From G963674505 sp964575975 (lineage in GTDB: Bacteria; Desulfobacterota; Desulfobacteria; Desulfobacterales; SKZT01): a DNA stretch of 29,053 bases. The notes below the pieces were generated by a model. It worked only from the letters and a program-made list of their open reading frames with translations. It searched no databases and had not been told where the DNA came from. Both the position numbers and the translations under genes were made by a program. The DNA is taken from positions 1-29,053 of the forward strand of contig CAZNTU010000057.1 of NCBI GenBank assembly GCA_964575975.1, written 5' to 3'. Below, in pieces: positions 7,719-14,922 of this stretch (position 1 is its first letter; the number at the start of each line of letters is the position of its first letter).

Positions 7719-8852
7719 TCATGGGTAAACAATGCATATTTCAACGAGGATCGCTTCGAAGGATTCTTCCGGCAGCGGGGTCCTTGAAGCCTCCACAACG
7801 CCCAGAGAGGCGAGTCTTTCCATAAACTTCTTGAAGTTTTCGGAAAGAATTCCGATTTTCAAGGTCGTTCCTTCCGAATCCGGGGACGATTCGAAAGCCG
7901 GAACTCCGCCGTAGAGATCCGCCAATTTGACGACTTCGTCCCGGATTCGTTCCGGGCGCGAGATATCGCGGGGAGCGAAACCTTCAGCCTTCTGGTCCAC
8001 CCGCGATAAAACTTTTCCGGATTCCCGCGCGCTTTCTTCAATAGAAGTTTTTTCGGGTTCGAAGCGAATTCTCTCCTCGCCTGCCGAAGTGTCCGCTGCG
8101 GATTGCGGCGCCTTTTCCCCCGGGGAAATCGAAAGGATTTCCGAGGCACGGCGCGGGGGCGTCGCGGAAAACGTCCGCGCCGGCGACGGGGGGGGCTTCG
8201 GGGCCTCTCCGGGCATCTGCCCGGCGTCGGAACTTCCGGCGCTCTCGAACGCCGCTGAGGCCACGTGCAGAAAGACGGTCGTTTCGAACACGGCAGGGAC
8301 GCCGGCGGCCGACCTCTCCGCATTGTCCCGTTCGGCTCTATCCCGCATTTCGTCCGAGGCAGGTTCAGACATCGGCGAGACCGCCACTCTCTTTTCGGAT
8401 TCGGCCGCTCTTCTTTCCTTCGTCGAATCTGCCGTTTGGAGGGCTTCTTTTTTCGCAGCCGGCAGTGGAGGACTTGGCTGAGTTTCCACGTACGGGGCGT
8501 CGGTTCGATCCGTCCGTTGCGGGACGATATGGAGCACAAAGATGCAAAGCACGGCCATGGCGGTCAACTGCAAGGGGATTTTGATTTTCGGAGGCGCGAA
8601 AGGAATTCGAAGCCATCGGGCATACGCGGTTTTATTCCTTTCGGCTTTCCGAAGAACACCGTCAAGGAAACCCGGGGGCGCCGAAACCCTGTCGATCCGT
8701 CCAAGCCCGGCGATCATTCCCCGCATCCGGGCCAGTTCCTTCGAACAATCGGCGCATCCTTGCAAATGGCCTTCCACGCAAAGGCGAGCGTCCCCTTCCA
8801 GAGCGTCGGCCAAATAGTCGGATAAAACGGGCTTAATTTCGGAACACTTCAT
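7719..8852 (-). CDS. Zinc-finger anti-sigma factor with C-terminal DUF2275-like domain
   Basis: 377 aa. The N-terminal zf-HC2/ZAS domain carries HLQGCADC (H-x3-C-x2-C) around residue 30, plus the upstream Cys3 that completes the zinc site. One transmembrane helix lies near residues 93-112. A long Pro/Ala/Glu-rich periplasmic linker (about 115-300) leads to a folded C-terminal region (about 305-377) resembling DUF2275, often paired with zf-HC2 in delta-proteobacteria. Its role is to sequester the adjacent ECF sigma factor at the inner membrane and release it on an envelope signal. The ATG at 8852 lies inside the end of the sigma gene (20-nt overlap), implying translational coupling and matched stoichiometry. 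Confidence 0.85.
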   Translation of the reverse strand: MKCSEIKPVLSDYLADALEGDARLCVEGHLQGCADCSKELARMRGMIAGLGRIDRVSAPPGFLDGVLRKAERNKTAYARWLRIPFAPPKIKIPLQLTAMAVLCIFVLHIVPQRTDRTDAPYVETQPSPPLPAAKKEALQTADSTKERRAAESEKRVAVSPMSEPASDEMRDRAERDNAERSAAGVPAVFETTVFLHVASAAFESAGSSDAGQMPGEAPKPPPSPARTFSATPPRRASEILSISPGEKAPQSAADTSAGEERIRFEPEKTSIEESARESGKVLSRVDQKAEGFAPRDISRPERIRDEVVKLADLYGGVPAFESSPDSEGTTLKIGILSENFKKFMERLASLGVVEASRTPLPEESFEAILVEICIVYP

Positions 8853-9456
8853 CGCCGTGCATTTTCCTCAAAGAATCGAAAAGCGCCTGCCGTCCCCTGG
8901 AAAGCCGGGACTTCACAGTGCCCGCGTTCAATCCGGTCGCGTCAGCCACCTTGTCGTAGGACAGCCCCTCCAAATCCCGAAGGACGACCACGGCCTTGTA
9001 TTTCGGGGGAAGATTGTCCACCGCCCTTCGCAGCAGCATCCTTCGCTCCTCTTCCTCCATGTTCGCCGACGGAGTCGGTCGGTTGTCGGGAATTTCCAAA
9101 AGCGACCGGTCGTCTTCCCTTCCGTTCGAAATCCGAACTTTGAATCTTCGGATACGATACTTCAGGGAATCGATCCTGTTCTTGCAAGCGTTTACCGCGA
9201 TCCTGTACAACCACGTGGAAAAGGACGCCTGAAAACGAAAACCGTCGAGCGCGTCCAGCACCTTGACGAAAACATCCTGGGCGGTGTCGCACGCGTCCTC
9301 GTAGTCTCCCAGAAACCGGCGGCACAGATTGACGATCCGGTCCTGGTGCCTGATCGTCAGCTCGTCGAACGCGCGACGGTCTCCCGCCTGGAAGGCGCGA
9401 ACCAAATCTTCGTCGTCACGCGCGCCTCCACTGTGCAAAGGATTTCCGAGTTCCAT
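8833..9456 (-). CDS. ECF (sigma-24/RpoE-like) RNA polymerase sigma factor
   Basis: 207 aa. Region 2 includes a DTAQDVFVKVLDAL helix and the -10 recognition segment FSTWLYRIAVNACKN. Region 4 includes LPPKYKAVVVLRDLEGLSYDKVADATG and TVKSRLSRGRQAL, the -35-binding helix-turn-helix. The frame stays open to a TTG at 9540, but the ATG at 9456 is preferred. It gives normal ECF length and sits directly after an RpoE-type promoter (9461-9488) whose predicted start point is at or within a few nt of the ATG, so the mRNA would be leaderless; no Shine-Dalgarno is visible. It is the first gene of a sigma/anti-sigma operon and probably autoregulated. Confidence 0.92.
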   Translation of the reverse strand: MELGNPLHSGGARDDEDLVRAFQAGDRRAFDELTIRHQDRIVNLCRRFLGDYEDACDTAQDVFVKVLDALDGFRFQASFSTWLYRIAVNACKNRIDSLKYRIRRFKVRISNGREDDRSLLEIPDNRPTPSANMEEEERRMLLRRAVDNLPPKYKAVVVLRDLEGLSYDKVADATGLNAGTVKSRLSRGRQALFDSLRKMHGDEVFRN

Positions 9457-9460
9457 CCGT

Positions 9461-9488
9461 TTAGACCGATTCAAAGGGGTTTTGTTCC
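9461..9488 (-). promoter_or_regulatory. RpoE/ECF-type promoter of the sigma operon
   Basis: Minus strand: GGAAC (9488-9484), 17 bp, then GTCTAA (9466-9461). This matches the classical RpoE pattern GGAACTT-N15/16-GTCTAA. The -10 ends only 4 nt before the ATG at 9456, so transcription should begin at or just inside the start codon. That implies autoregulation by the ECF factor it drives and a leaderless transcript. Confidence 0.65.
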
Positions 9489-9547
9489 GGAAAACGCGAA
9501 GAAATTTGCGGTCCCCTCTTTTTAACCCCCACGCGTTCAACCGCTTT

Positions 9548-10042
9548 CTATTTTTTTTCCAGCTTATTTTCGATTTTTTGGACGATCAATTCGCTTCGCC
9601 TGTTTTCCATTTCGAAGATTTCCGCATCCAATCTTCGAATGTATTCGTCCAATGCAATGGCACGCTCGCTCGCCAAGTTGGTTTCGTACAGATTTCGCCT
9701 TTGCGCTTCGGCAATCCGTTCCTTGGATGCCTTTGCCTGAGGTTTTACGGCAAATATTCTGTTCGGACGCTCCGTCCTTGCTTTCTCGACCATCCAGAAA
9801 CGACGAAGTATTTTGTAGTTCTCGAGCTTTTCGTCCAAGGCCGAGACATCGGGATCTTTCTTCGATATTTTTTCGACTTCCCGGAAAATTTCGGCTTTCG
9901 AGGGCGGCGGGGGCTCGGGGGCGGCGACCTCGACCGAAGGCTTCTCGGCGGCGGGTGGTCTGTTCGAGAGTCCGCAGCCGGACCCGAGGACTGTCAAAGC
10001 AAGGGGCAGCGAAAACAATGCTTGATACAAGCGTATATTCAT
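9548..10042 (-). CDS. Coiled-coil lipoprotein of unknown function
   Basis: 164 aa. The signal peptide ends in the lipobox LGSGC (Cys at about residue 23), so it should be lipidated and anchored in the outer or inner membrane. A short Pro-rich spacer (PEPPPPS) follows. The rest is charged and helical (about 50-164), likely a coiled coil with repeated Glu/Arg/Lys. I do not recognise the family. It lies just upstream of, and on the same strand as, the ECF sigma gene, but that gene has its own promoter. Whether it belongs to the envelope-stress module is unknown. Confidence 0.75.
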   Translation of the reverse strand: MNIRLYQALFSLPLALTVLGSGCGLSNRPPAAEKPSVEVAAPEPPPPSKAEIFREVEKISKKDPDVSALDEKLENYKILRRFWMVEKARTERPNRIFAVKPQAKASKERIAEAQRRNLYETNLASERAIALDEYIRRLDAEIFEMENRRSELIVQKIENKLEKK

Positions 10043-10149
10043 GTCGTGTTTCCCAAAGATTCCAATTCAAGGTTTAAAGCCTTTGATATTTAGACGTCAA
10101 GCGCGATCCCCCAAAACATCTTGCGGATACGCCCAACGCCTAATACCCA

Positions 10150-10375
10150 CTAACCGACAACCAATCTCCAACAACCAATCACCCAACAACCAATCACCNN
10201 NNNNNNNNNNNNNNNNNNNNNNNNNNNNNNNNNNNNNNNNNNNNNNNNNNNNNNNNNNNNNNNNNNNNNNNNNNNNNNNNNNNNNNNNNNNNNNNNNNCC
10301 AACAACCAATCACCCAACAACCAATCACCAATAACTAATAACCAACAACTAATAACTTCCCCCCGCCCCGAGAAT
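10150..10375. repeat. Minisatellite of CAACAACCAATCACC-like units, interrupted by the assembly gap
   Basis: Imperfect tandem units of about 15 nt (CAACAACCAATCACC, with CAATAACTAATAAC variants) flank the N run on both sides. The true copy number is unknown because assembly broke inside the array. There are no unique spacers, so this is not CRISPR. The array abuts and supplies the stop codon of the gene ending at 10349. Together with flanking sequence it fills the otherwise gene-free 10043-10348 interval. Confidence 0.85.
10199..10298. other. Assembly gap (100 N)
   Basis: Exactly 100 N, the usual scaffolding placeholder, inside the minisatellite. The real length is unknown. Confidence 0.99.
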
Positions 10376-10957
10376 TTCCGCGATGGCCGTATTCGAGCCT
10401 TTCAGCGAAAAAGCGGACTGTCTGGCAGTGTTGTCGGTCGCGACGAATTCGAAAACGGCTTGCTTTCCTTCGGCGAACGACTTCATTGCCGGGTTCCGCC
10501 CGGGGTCTTCGTAGTCCTTGTTCAAAAATACGCTGAAACCGGAATACTCTCCGGCCTTGCCCGCCAATATTGGCAGCATGCCCTTTTCGCGGGCTTCGAA
10601 GATCCGTTCCGAGTCCACGTATACTTGAAAAGGAGGAATGAAAAGGATTTCTTCGGACGACACGAAGGTCATGACGATTTCGCTTTTTCCTTTTCTGGTC
10701 AAGTACAGAATATCGCCGGATAAGTTTTTCACCGCCGCTATTTTCAAGGATCGTTGCGACTGCGCGTCGTCGATGCCGATTACGCGCCAAGCGTCCGCGA
10801 GTTCCAGGCCTCCTTCGCGAAGCCTCGAAACCGGCGCCCACAGCCCCTCCATTTTTTGCAGCGTCGCGGGGCCTTTCAAATCGCTGGTTTCAAAACCGAC
10901 GGCCGCTGCGCTCAAGCCAAGGAGCAGCGTTAAAACAATACCGAATTTAATGATCAC
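10349..10957 (-). CDS. Secreted protein of unknown function downstream of caspase-like gene
   Basis: 202 aa. The N-terminal signal peptide (IVLTLLLGLSAAAVGF) ends near residue 20. The mature part is mixed alpha/beta without Cys and without a motif I recognise. The start is GTG at 10957, with GAGGT 7 nt upstream; the frame continues upstream to 11944 as the out-of-frame shadow of the caspase gene and is not real. The last codons (Ser-Tyr-stop) lie in the adjacent minisatellite, so the original C-terminus may have been altered by repeat expansion. It is probably cotranscribed with the caspase-like gene, though a hairpin lies between them. Confidence 0.65.
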   Translation of the reverse strand: MIIKFGIVLTLLLGLSAAAVGFETSDLKGPATLQKMEGLWAPVSRLREGGLELADAWRVIGIDDAQSQRSLKIAAVKNLSGDILYLTRKGKSEIVMTFVSSEEILFIPPFQVYVDSERIFEAREKGMLPILAGKAGEYSGFSVFLNKDYEDPGRNPAMKSFAEGKQAVFEFVATDNTARQSAFSLKGSNTAIAEILGAGGSY

Positions 10958-11046
10958 GATCTTACCTCGTACATTTCGAATAAAATCCAAAGTTTTCCGA
11001 CCTCTGCGAACGGGGTCGGCGGTTAATGCGTAGAACTCGCGTGTCC

Positions 11047-11078
11047 CGGTAGCGCCGCCGTGGAAGGCGGCGCTACCG
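11047..11078. repeat. Perfect 13-bp palindrome, REP-like hairpin or terminator
   Basis: Left arm CGGTAGCGCCGCC (11047-11059), 6-nt loop, right arm GGCGGCGCTACCG (11066-11078), with no mismatch. It lies in the 143-bp gap between the caspase-like gene and the next gene on the same strand. No T run follows on either strand, so a repetitive extragenic palindrome (REP/RAYT type) is as likely as a terminator. No second copy is seen in this window. Confidence 0.75.
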
Positions 11079-11100
11079 AAGACCGACATCGCCTCGACGG

Positions 11101-12150
11101 TCAGAAAGCCGTTTGCCATTTTCCGCCGCTCTGCGCGGGAGGCTGTGCGTTGCCGGGCCGAGAATCCTCCTTTCGTTGGCCTTGGATATCTTTTGCGCCG
11201 CGCATCACTCTTCCGACGGCAACCTCCAGTTCGTGCTCGGTCGGCCAGTTGTAGCTGAACTTTCCCGAAGGATGCTGCGCCCGGTTTGTCGCCCTGGGAA
11301 CCGCCACCATGACGTAGTCGAACAATTCCGTCACGCTGACCTTGCCGTTTTGGGGAAAATCGTCCGCCACTCCGCCGATGCCTTCCAGCAAAAAATAGGT
11401 GAACGCCCCGTGGCCCCATTCTTCCGATTCGACCGACGTCTCGTGCGTCCTCGAAGATGTCAGGATCGCGACGCGGGTCTGCTTGCCGGCCGCGCGCACC
11501 ATTTGATCGTAGGCCTTTTCGTCCTGGGGGGCCAAGGCTTTCGTGCCGCCGCTGTGGCAGGTGTCCACCAGCATGACCACGTTCTTGCACGCTATGCCCT
11601 TGATTACGTCTCTGAGGTGCTGCATCGGAATGCCCGTGTCGGAAAGCTCGTCCGAAATGGTGTCGAAAGCCACGAAATAGGTGTTGCCCTCCGCGTCTCC
11701 GGCCCCGTGGCTGGAATAGAAAAAGAAAAAGCTGTCTTCCGTGCCGATGCCGCCTTTGACGTCGTCGATGGCCGCCAGTATGTTCTTGCGCGAGGCGTCG
11801 TCGTCCAGCAGGACCCTGACTTGGGATTCGGGGACCCCGTCGTTCCGGAAATAATCCGCCAAGCTCCGGGCGTCGTCCGCAGTATACCTCAACGCGGGAA
11901 TCCTCGTGTCCGCGAACTTTCTGATTCCCACCGCAAGAAGCCACCGGCCGTTCAGGTCGGGATCGTCACCTCCGTGGACGGACACGCCTTCGTTCCGTTG
12001 ATATGGATTGCCCGAATCGGGCGGAATGGCCCTCCGAAACTGCCCGTCCCCTTCCGCCGGAACCCTCCTGACAAAAGAATCGTCCGCCAACGCACCCGAT
12101 ACCCCCGCCAAAACCGAAATCAAAACCCACGCAAGCCATTTCGCTTTCAT
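11101..12150 (-). CDS. Secreted caspase-like (C14, metacaspase-type) peptidase
   Basis: 349 aa. A signal peptide (about 1-22, ending GALA) is followed by a caspase p20-like domain (about 68-310). The catalytic dyad is visible: His148 in FYSSHGAG and Cys198 in VDTCHSGG. Basic P1 recognition as in metacaspases is usual for such bacterial proteins but is not provable here. The segment NGKVSVTELFDYV near residue 260 resembles regions that follow the dyad in bacterial orthocaspases. The C-terminal tail (about 320-349) is Gln/Pro-rich and probably disordered. An exported location is unusual in that the substrate would be periplasmic or extracellular. It is probably first in an operon with the 202-aa secreted protein. 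Confidence 0.88.
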   Translation of the reverse strand: MKAKWLAWVLISVLAGVSGALADDSFVRRVPAEGDGQFRRAIPPDSGNPYQRNEGVSVHGGDDPDLNGRWLLAVGIRKFADTRIPALRYTADDARSLADYFRNDGVPESQVRVLLDDDASRKNILAAIDDVKGGIGTEDSFFFFYSSHGAGDAEGNTYFVAFDTISDELSDTGIPMQHLRDVIKGIACKNVVMLVDTCHSGGTKALAPQDEKAYDQMVRAAGKQTRVAILTSSRTHETSVESEEWGHGAFTYFLLEGIGGVADDFPQNGKVSVTELFDYVMVAVPRATNRAQHPSGKFSYNWPTEHELEVAVGRVMRGAKDIQGQRKEDSRPGNAQPPAQSGGKWQTAF

Positions 12151-12260
12151 TTCCGAATTTTCCCCTTTGTATTCCCCGCGACATTTCCGATCCCCCGGAT
12201 TTCCGCCGACAAGGCTCGGAAATCGTTCGCCATTTACCGAAATTCCGACGCGACCGAACG

Positions 12261-12294
12261 ATTATGCAATAGTCGGTCTTTGAAAAAAAGTCAA
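12261..12294 (-). promoter_or_regulatory. Candidate sigma70 promoter of the caspase-like gene
   Basis: Minus strand TTGACT (12294-12289), 17-bp spacer, TATTGC (12271-12266), overlapping CATAAT (12266-12261). The -35 matches 5/6 and the -10 is only fair. The leader to the ATG at 12150 would be about 100 nt. Confidence 0.35.
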
Positions 12295-12330
12295 CATAGG
12301 GGACGACGTCCTTGAACACGCAATCCGGCG

Positions 12331-12430
12331 NNNNNNNNNNNNNNNNNNNNNNNNNNNNNNNNNNNNNNNNNNNNNNNNNNNNNNNNNNNNNNNNNNNNNN
12401 NNNNNNNNNNNNNNNNNNNNNNNNNNNNNN
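12331..12430. other. Assembly gap (100 N)
   Basis: Exactly 100 N between the WaaP-like kinase stop and the caspase promoter region. The real distance is unknown, and sequence or a small gene could be missing here. Confidence 0.99.
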
Positions 12431-12435
12431 AATCT

Positions 12436-13221
12436 CTAAAGTCTGTCGAAGCGCTTTCCCATGTATTTCCGCTCCCATCGGACCAGTTGCCTGACAAGGC
12501 TACTGTCGAAAGTATCGGGCCTGTACCCGGCTTCCCAGAAGTACCAACTGACGATCTTGTCCGCGACTTCGCGGCTCATCCCGTGTTCGCGAGAGGAGAA
12601 CACGAACCGCGCCAGATCTTTTCCGTGATCGGAGAACGACTGCGATCTCCTTACCCTTTCCAGATCGCCCAGGACAACTCCGAGCGGCCGGGATGGGTCG
12701 ATCAGGATGTCGGACCATTTCAGGTTGCCGTGAACGAATCCCAGGTTGTGGAGGTACGAAGCAATAGACGTGGTATGCTTTATGACTTCCATGAGATCGT
12801 CTTCCGAAGACCCGTGCGTTTCGGTCGCCATTCTTCCGAGACTTTTTCCCTCCACCCATCTGGTGACCAAGTAGGAACAAGAAACGAAAGGCCCTTCTCG
12901 AACCTCCAAGTAAAGCAGCGGAGTCGCGATCGGCACCTCTTTTCGATGCAGTTCCAGGAGGGTGTTCCAAAAGATTCTGCGGCGGAAAGGCTGCGCGGCG
13001 GAAAAGAGCTTCCTTTTCATCGTCCACTCGTGCTTGGCGACGCAGACGTCTCCCCAAGGGGAGAGGCAGACTTTGGCCGTTCTCTTCGAAGGGCTGTCCT
13101 TGATGGTCTTGTCGGGCTTTTCGAGGACGTTCTCCAAAATGCCCAGCCACCTGCCGGGCGAGACGGGCATCCTGATGTCTCTGGTATGGCAGAATATTTT
13201 AGTTTGTTCGGTTTTCTTCAA
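12436..13221 (-). CDS. WaaP/Kdo-kinase-like protein with altered catalytic motif
   Basis: 261 aa with a protein-kinase-like fold of the lipopolysaccharide kinase (InaA/WaaP/Kdo kinase) type. An N-lobe lysine candidate lies in VCVAKHEW. The catalytic-loop equivalent reads FVHGNLKWSDILI near residue 163, with Asn where the family normally has the catalytic Asp (HGD/HRD). The metal-binding segment is LGDLERVR. Family members phosphorylate sugars of the LPS core; here activity is uncertain. The start is TTG at 13221 with GGA 6 nt upstream; ATG at 13170 is an alternative. It follows the phosphotransferase/kinase fusion gene by 24 nt and is probably cotranscribed. Confidence 0.75.
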   Translation of the reverse strand: MKKTEQTKIFCHTRDIRMPVSPGRWLGILENVLEKPDKTIKDSPSKRTAKVCLSPWGDVCVAKHEWTMKRKLFSAAQPFRRRIFWNTLLELHRKEVPIATPLLYLEVREGPFVSCSYLVTRWVEGKSLGRMATETHGSSEDDLMEVIKHTTSIASYLHNLGFVHGNLKWSDILIDPSRPLGVVLGDLERVRRSQSFSDHGKDLARFVFSSREHGMSREVADKIVSWYFWEAGYRPDTFDSSLVRQLVRWERKYMGKRFDRL

Positions 13222-13245
13222 ATCGTTCCATTCGGTATTTTTTCT

Positions 13246-14835
13246 TCATTGTTTGGTGTCTTGTCGCGTCTCGGAAAGGATGTATTCCATGCAGCGGGCG
13301 ACGGGTTCGGATGTATCGACGCGGACCAGCATGTCTTCGGGGATGTCGTCGAAAGGCGCGAATTGCTTTTTGATATCCTCGAAATGGCGGAGGCGGGCGT
13401 CGGATATGCCCGGGCGGTTTTCCCGGTCCGCGAGTCTCTTTCTGATTAAGGGTTCCGGACATTCGCATACGACGAATACAAGACCGGCCTTGGCGTCCTT
13501 GGCGAGGCGGAGCACTTCGTCCCTTCTGTGGCGATCGCCGAACGTGGCGTCCAAAACGACGGACAGGCCCTTTTCGATTTCCTCTCGGGCGTCCAGGAGC
13601 TGCCTGCCGTATGTCAGGCCCGTTGCGTGCCTCGAATAGATTCCCTTCTGGAAATCGGACTCCGCGGGTGCGTGCGACTCCTTTTCGAACAGTCTTTTGC
13701 GAATTTCGTCCGAGCGAAGCACCCTGATGTCCAAAGATTCGGCCAAGGCATCGGAAATCGTGCTTTTTCCGGCGGCGACCATGCCGCACACCACCCAGAT
13801 CGTCGGGCGGGAAATCTTCTCCGCGTATCGTCCCGCCAATTTCATGTACCGTTGGGTGTCGGCCATGACTGCGGCTTTTTCAGTCTGCTCCGGGTCGTCC
13901 TTGTCGATATGGAAGCAATTTACCTTGACCCGCACCATGGCACGGTAGATCTTGTAGAAATCGATCAGGTTGAAGACATCCCGGTCCCGAGTTCGGCGCA
14001 CGTAGGCTTTCAAAATTTCGTGGGAAACCTGCGGGTAGCCCATGAAATCCAGGTCCATGCTTAAAAAGGCCAGGTCGGAGGCGGTGTCCTGGTATCGGAA
14101 CCGTTCGTTGAACTCGATGCAATCGACGATCTTGATTCCATCGTCCATGTAGACATGCTCGGCGCGAAGATCTCCGTGGCAGTCCCGAATCTTGCCGGCT
14201 TTCACGCGATGTTCGAAAAGGGATTTTCGTCTTTCCAGAAAACCCATGGAGACAGCGCGCACAAGTTTGAACGTCTGGTCGCTCACGATTCTGCCCGCGT
14301 AAGGAGCGATCTGGACGAAATTTTCCTCGCAGTTTCCGCGTACGACCTCCGGGCGCCCGAATTCGTCTATTTCCGATCCTCTTTCCGAATTTTCGTAGAA
14401 CCGCGTCAGAACTTCCGCAAGATCGTCTATAAACGCCTGATCGACTTCCCCTTTGGCAAGCATCCGGGTCATCTTTCGGCTTTCCGGCAACCGGCGCATC
14501 CTTACCGCGTATTCCACCGTCCTGCCCTCCCCGTTCAACAAAAAGCGGTCGTCTTCTTGGGCGACCGCGTCCACACCGAGATACACGTCGGGGGCAAGTC
14601 GCCTGTTCAATATAACTTCCTGTTCGCAAAACCTCTTGCGCTTCTCGAGGGTGGAAAAATCAAGAAAACCGAAATCCACGGCCTTTTTCACCTTGAAGAC
14701 GCATTGTCCTGCCAAAAAGACACGGGAAATATGGGTTTCGATCCTCTCGACCGATTCCACATCGCCCGGATAAAACCGAGGGTCGGACATGGCCGCGCAA
14801 ATCGCCGCCTGCTCGTTCGTAGATTTGGAGTTCAT
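13246..14835 (-). CDS. Aminoglycoside-phosphotransferase-like / P-loop kinase fusion protein
   Basis: 529 aa with two catalytic modules. Residues about 30-320 form an APH-type kinase domain with an N-lobe lysine in CVFKVKK, the catalytic loop CHGDLRAEHVY (His near 219) and the metal site KIVDCIEF. Residues about 343-525 form an AAA_33-type kinase with the Walker A loop GMVAAGKST near 349 and downstream basic residues of a lid. Such bifunctional proteins are widespread in proteobacteria, usually annotated as aminoglycoside phosphotransferase/ATP-binding, with unknown substrate. The neighbouring WaaP-like gene makes a sugar or lipid substrate possible. The ATG at 14835 has no close Shine-Dalgarno; the 87-nt spacing to the tryptophanase stop allows cotranscription. 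Confidence 0.85.
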   Translation of the reverse strand: MNSKSTNEQAAICAAMSDPRFYPGDVESVERIETHISRVFLAGQCVFKVKKAVDFGFLDFSTLEKRKRFCEQEVILNRRLAPDVYLGVDAVAQEDDRFLLNGEGRTVEYAVRMRRLPESRKMTRMLAKGEVDQAFIDDLAEVLTRFYENSERGSEIDEFGRPEVVRGNCEENFVQIAPYAGRIVSDQTFKLVRAVSMGFLERRKSLFEHRVKAGKIRDCHGDLRAEHVYMDDGIKIVDCIEFNERFRYQDTASDLAFLSMDLDFMGYPQVSHEILKAYVRRTRDRDVFNLIDFYKIYRAMVRVKVNCFHIDKDDPEQTEKAAVMADTQRYMKLAGRYAEKISRPTIWVVCGMVAAGKSTISDALAESLDIRVLRSDEIRKRLFEKESHAPAESDFQKGIYSRHATGLTYGRQLLDAREEIEKGLSVVLDATFGDRHRRDEVLRLAKDAKAGLVFVVCECPEPLIRKRLADRENRPGISDARLRHFEDIKKQFAPFDDIPEDMLVRVDTSEPVARCMEYILSETRQDTKQ

Positions 14836-14922
14836 GGCATCGCCAGTTTGATCCTTTCCGCAATTTGTAATCGCGTGTTCGGTTCCTCGTCCTTCCTATA
14901 TTATCCAATCGGCTTCGGGATT

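Noticed and set aside
10041..10334. Open frames across the N run and the CCAATCACC repeats
   Set aside because: They are low-complexity translations of the minisatellite and contain unknown residues; there is no ribosome binding site.
10150..10375. CRISPR-like array
   Set aside because: The units are short, direct and contiguous with no unique spacers, and no cas gene is nearby.
10958..11944. N-terminal extension of the 202-aa secreted protein to 531 aa
   Set aside because: The extension is the out-of-frame shadow of the caspase-like gene. The GTG at 10957 has a GAGGT ribosome binding site and starts a clean signal peptide.
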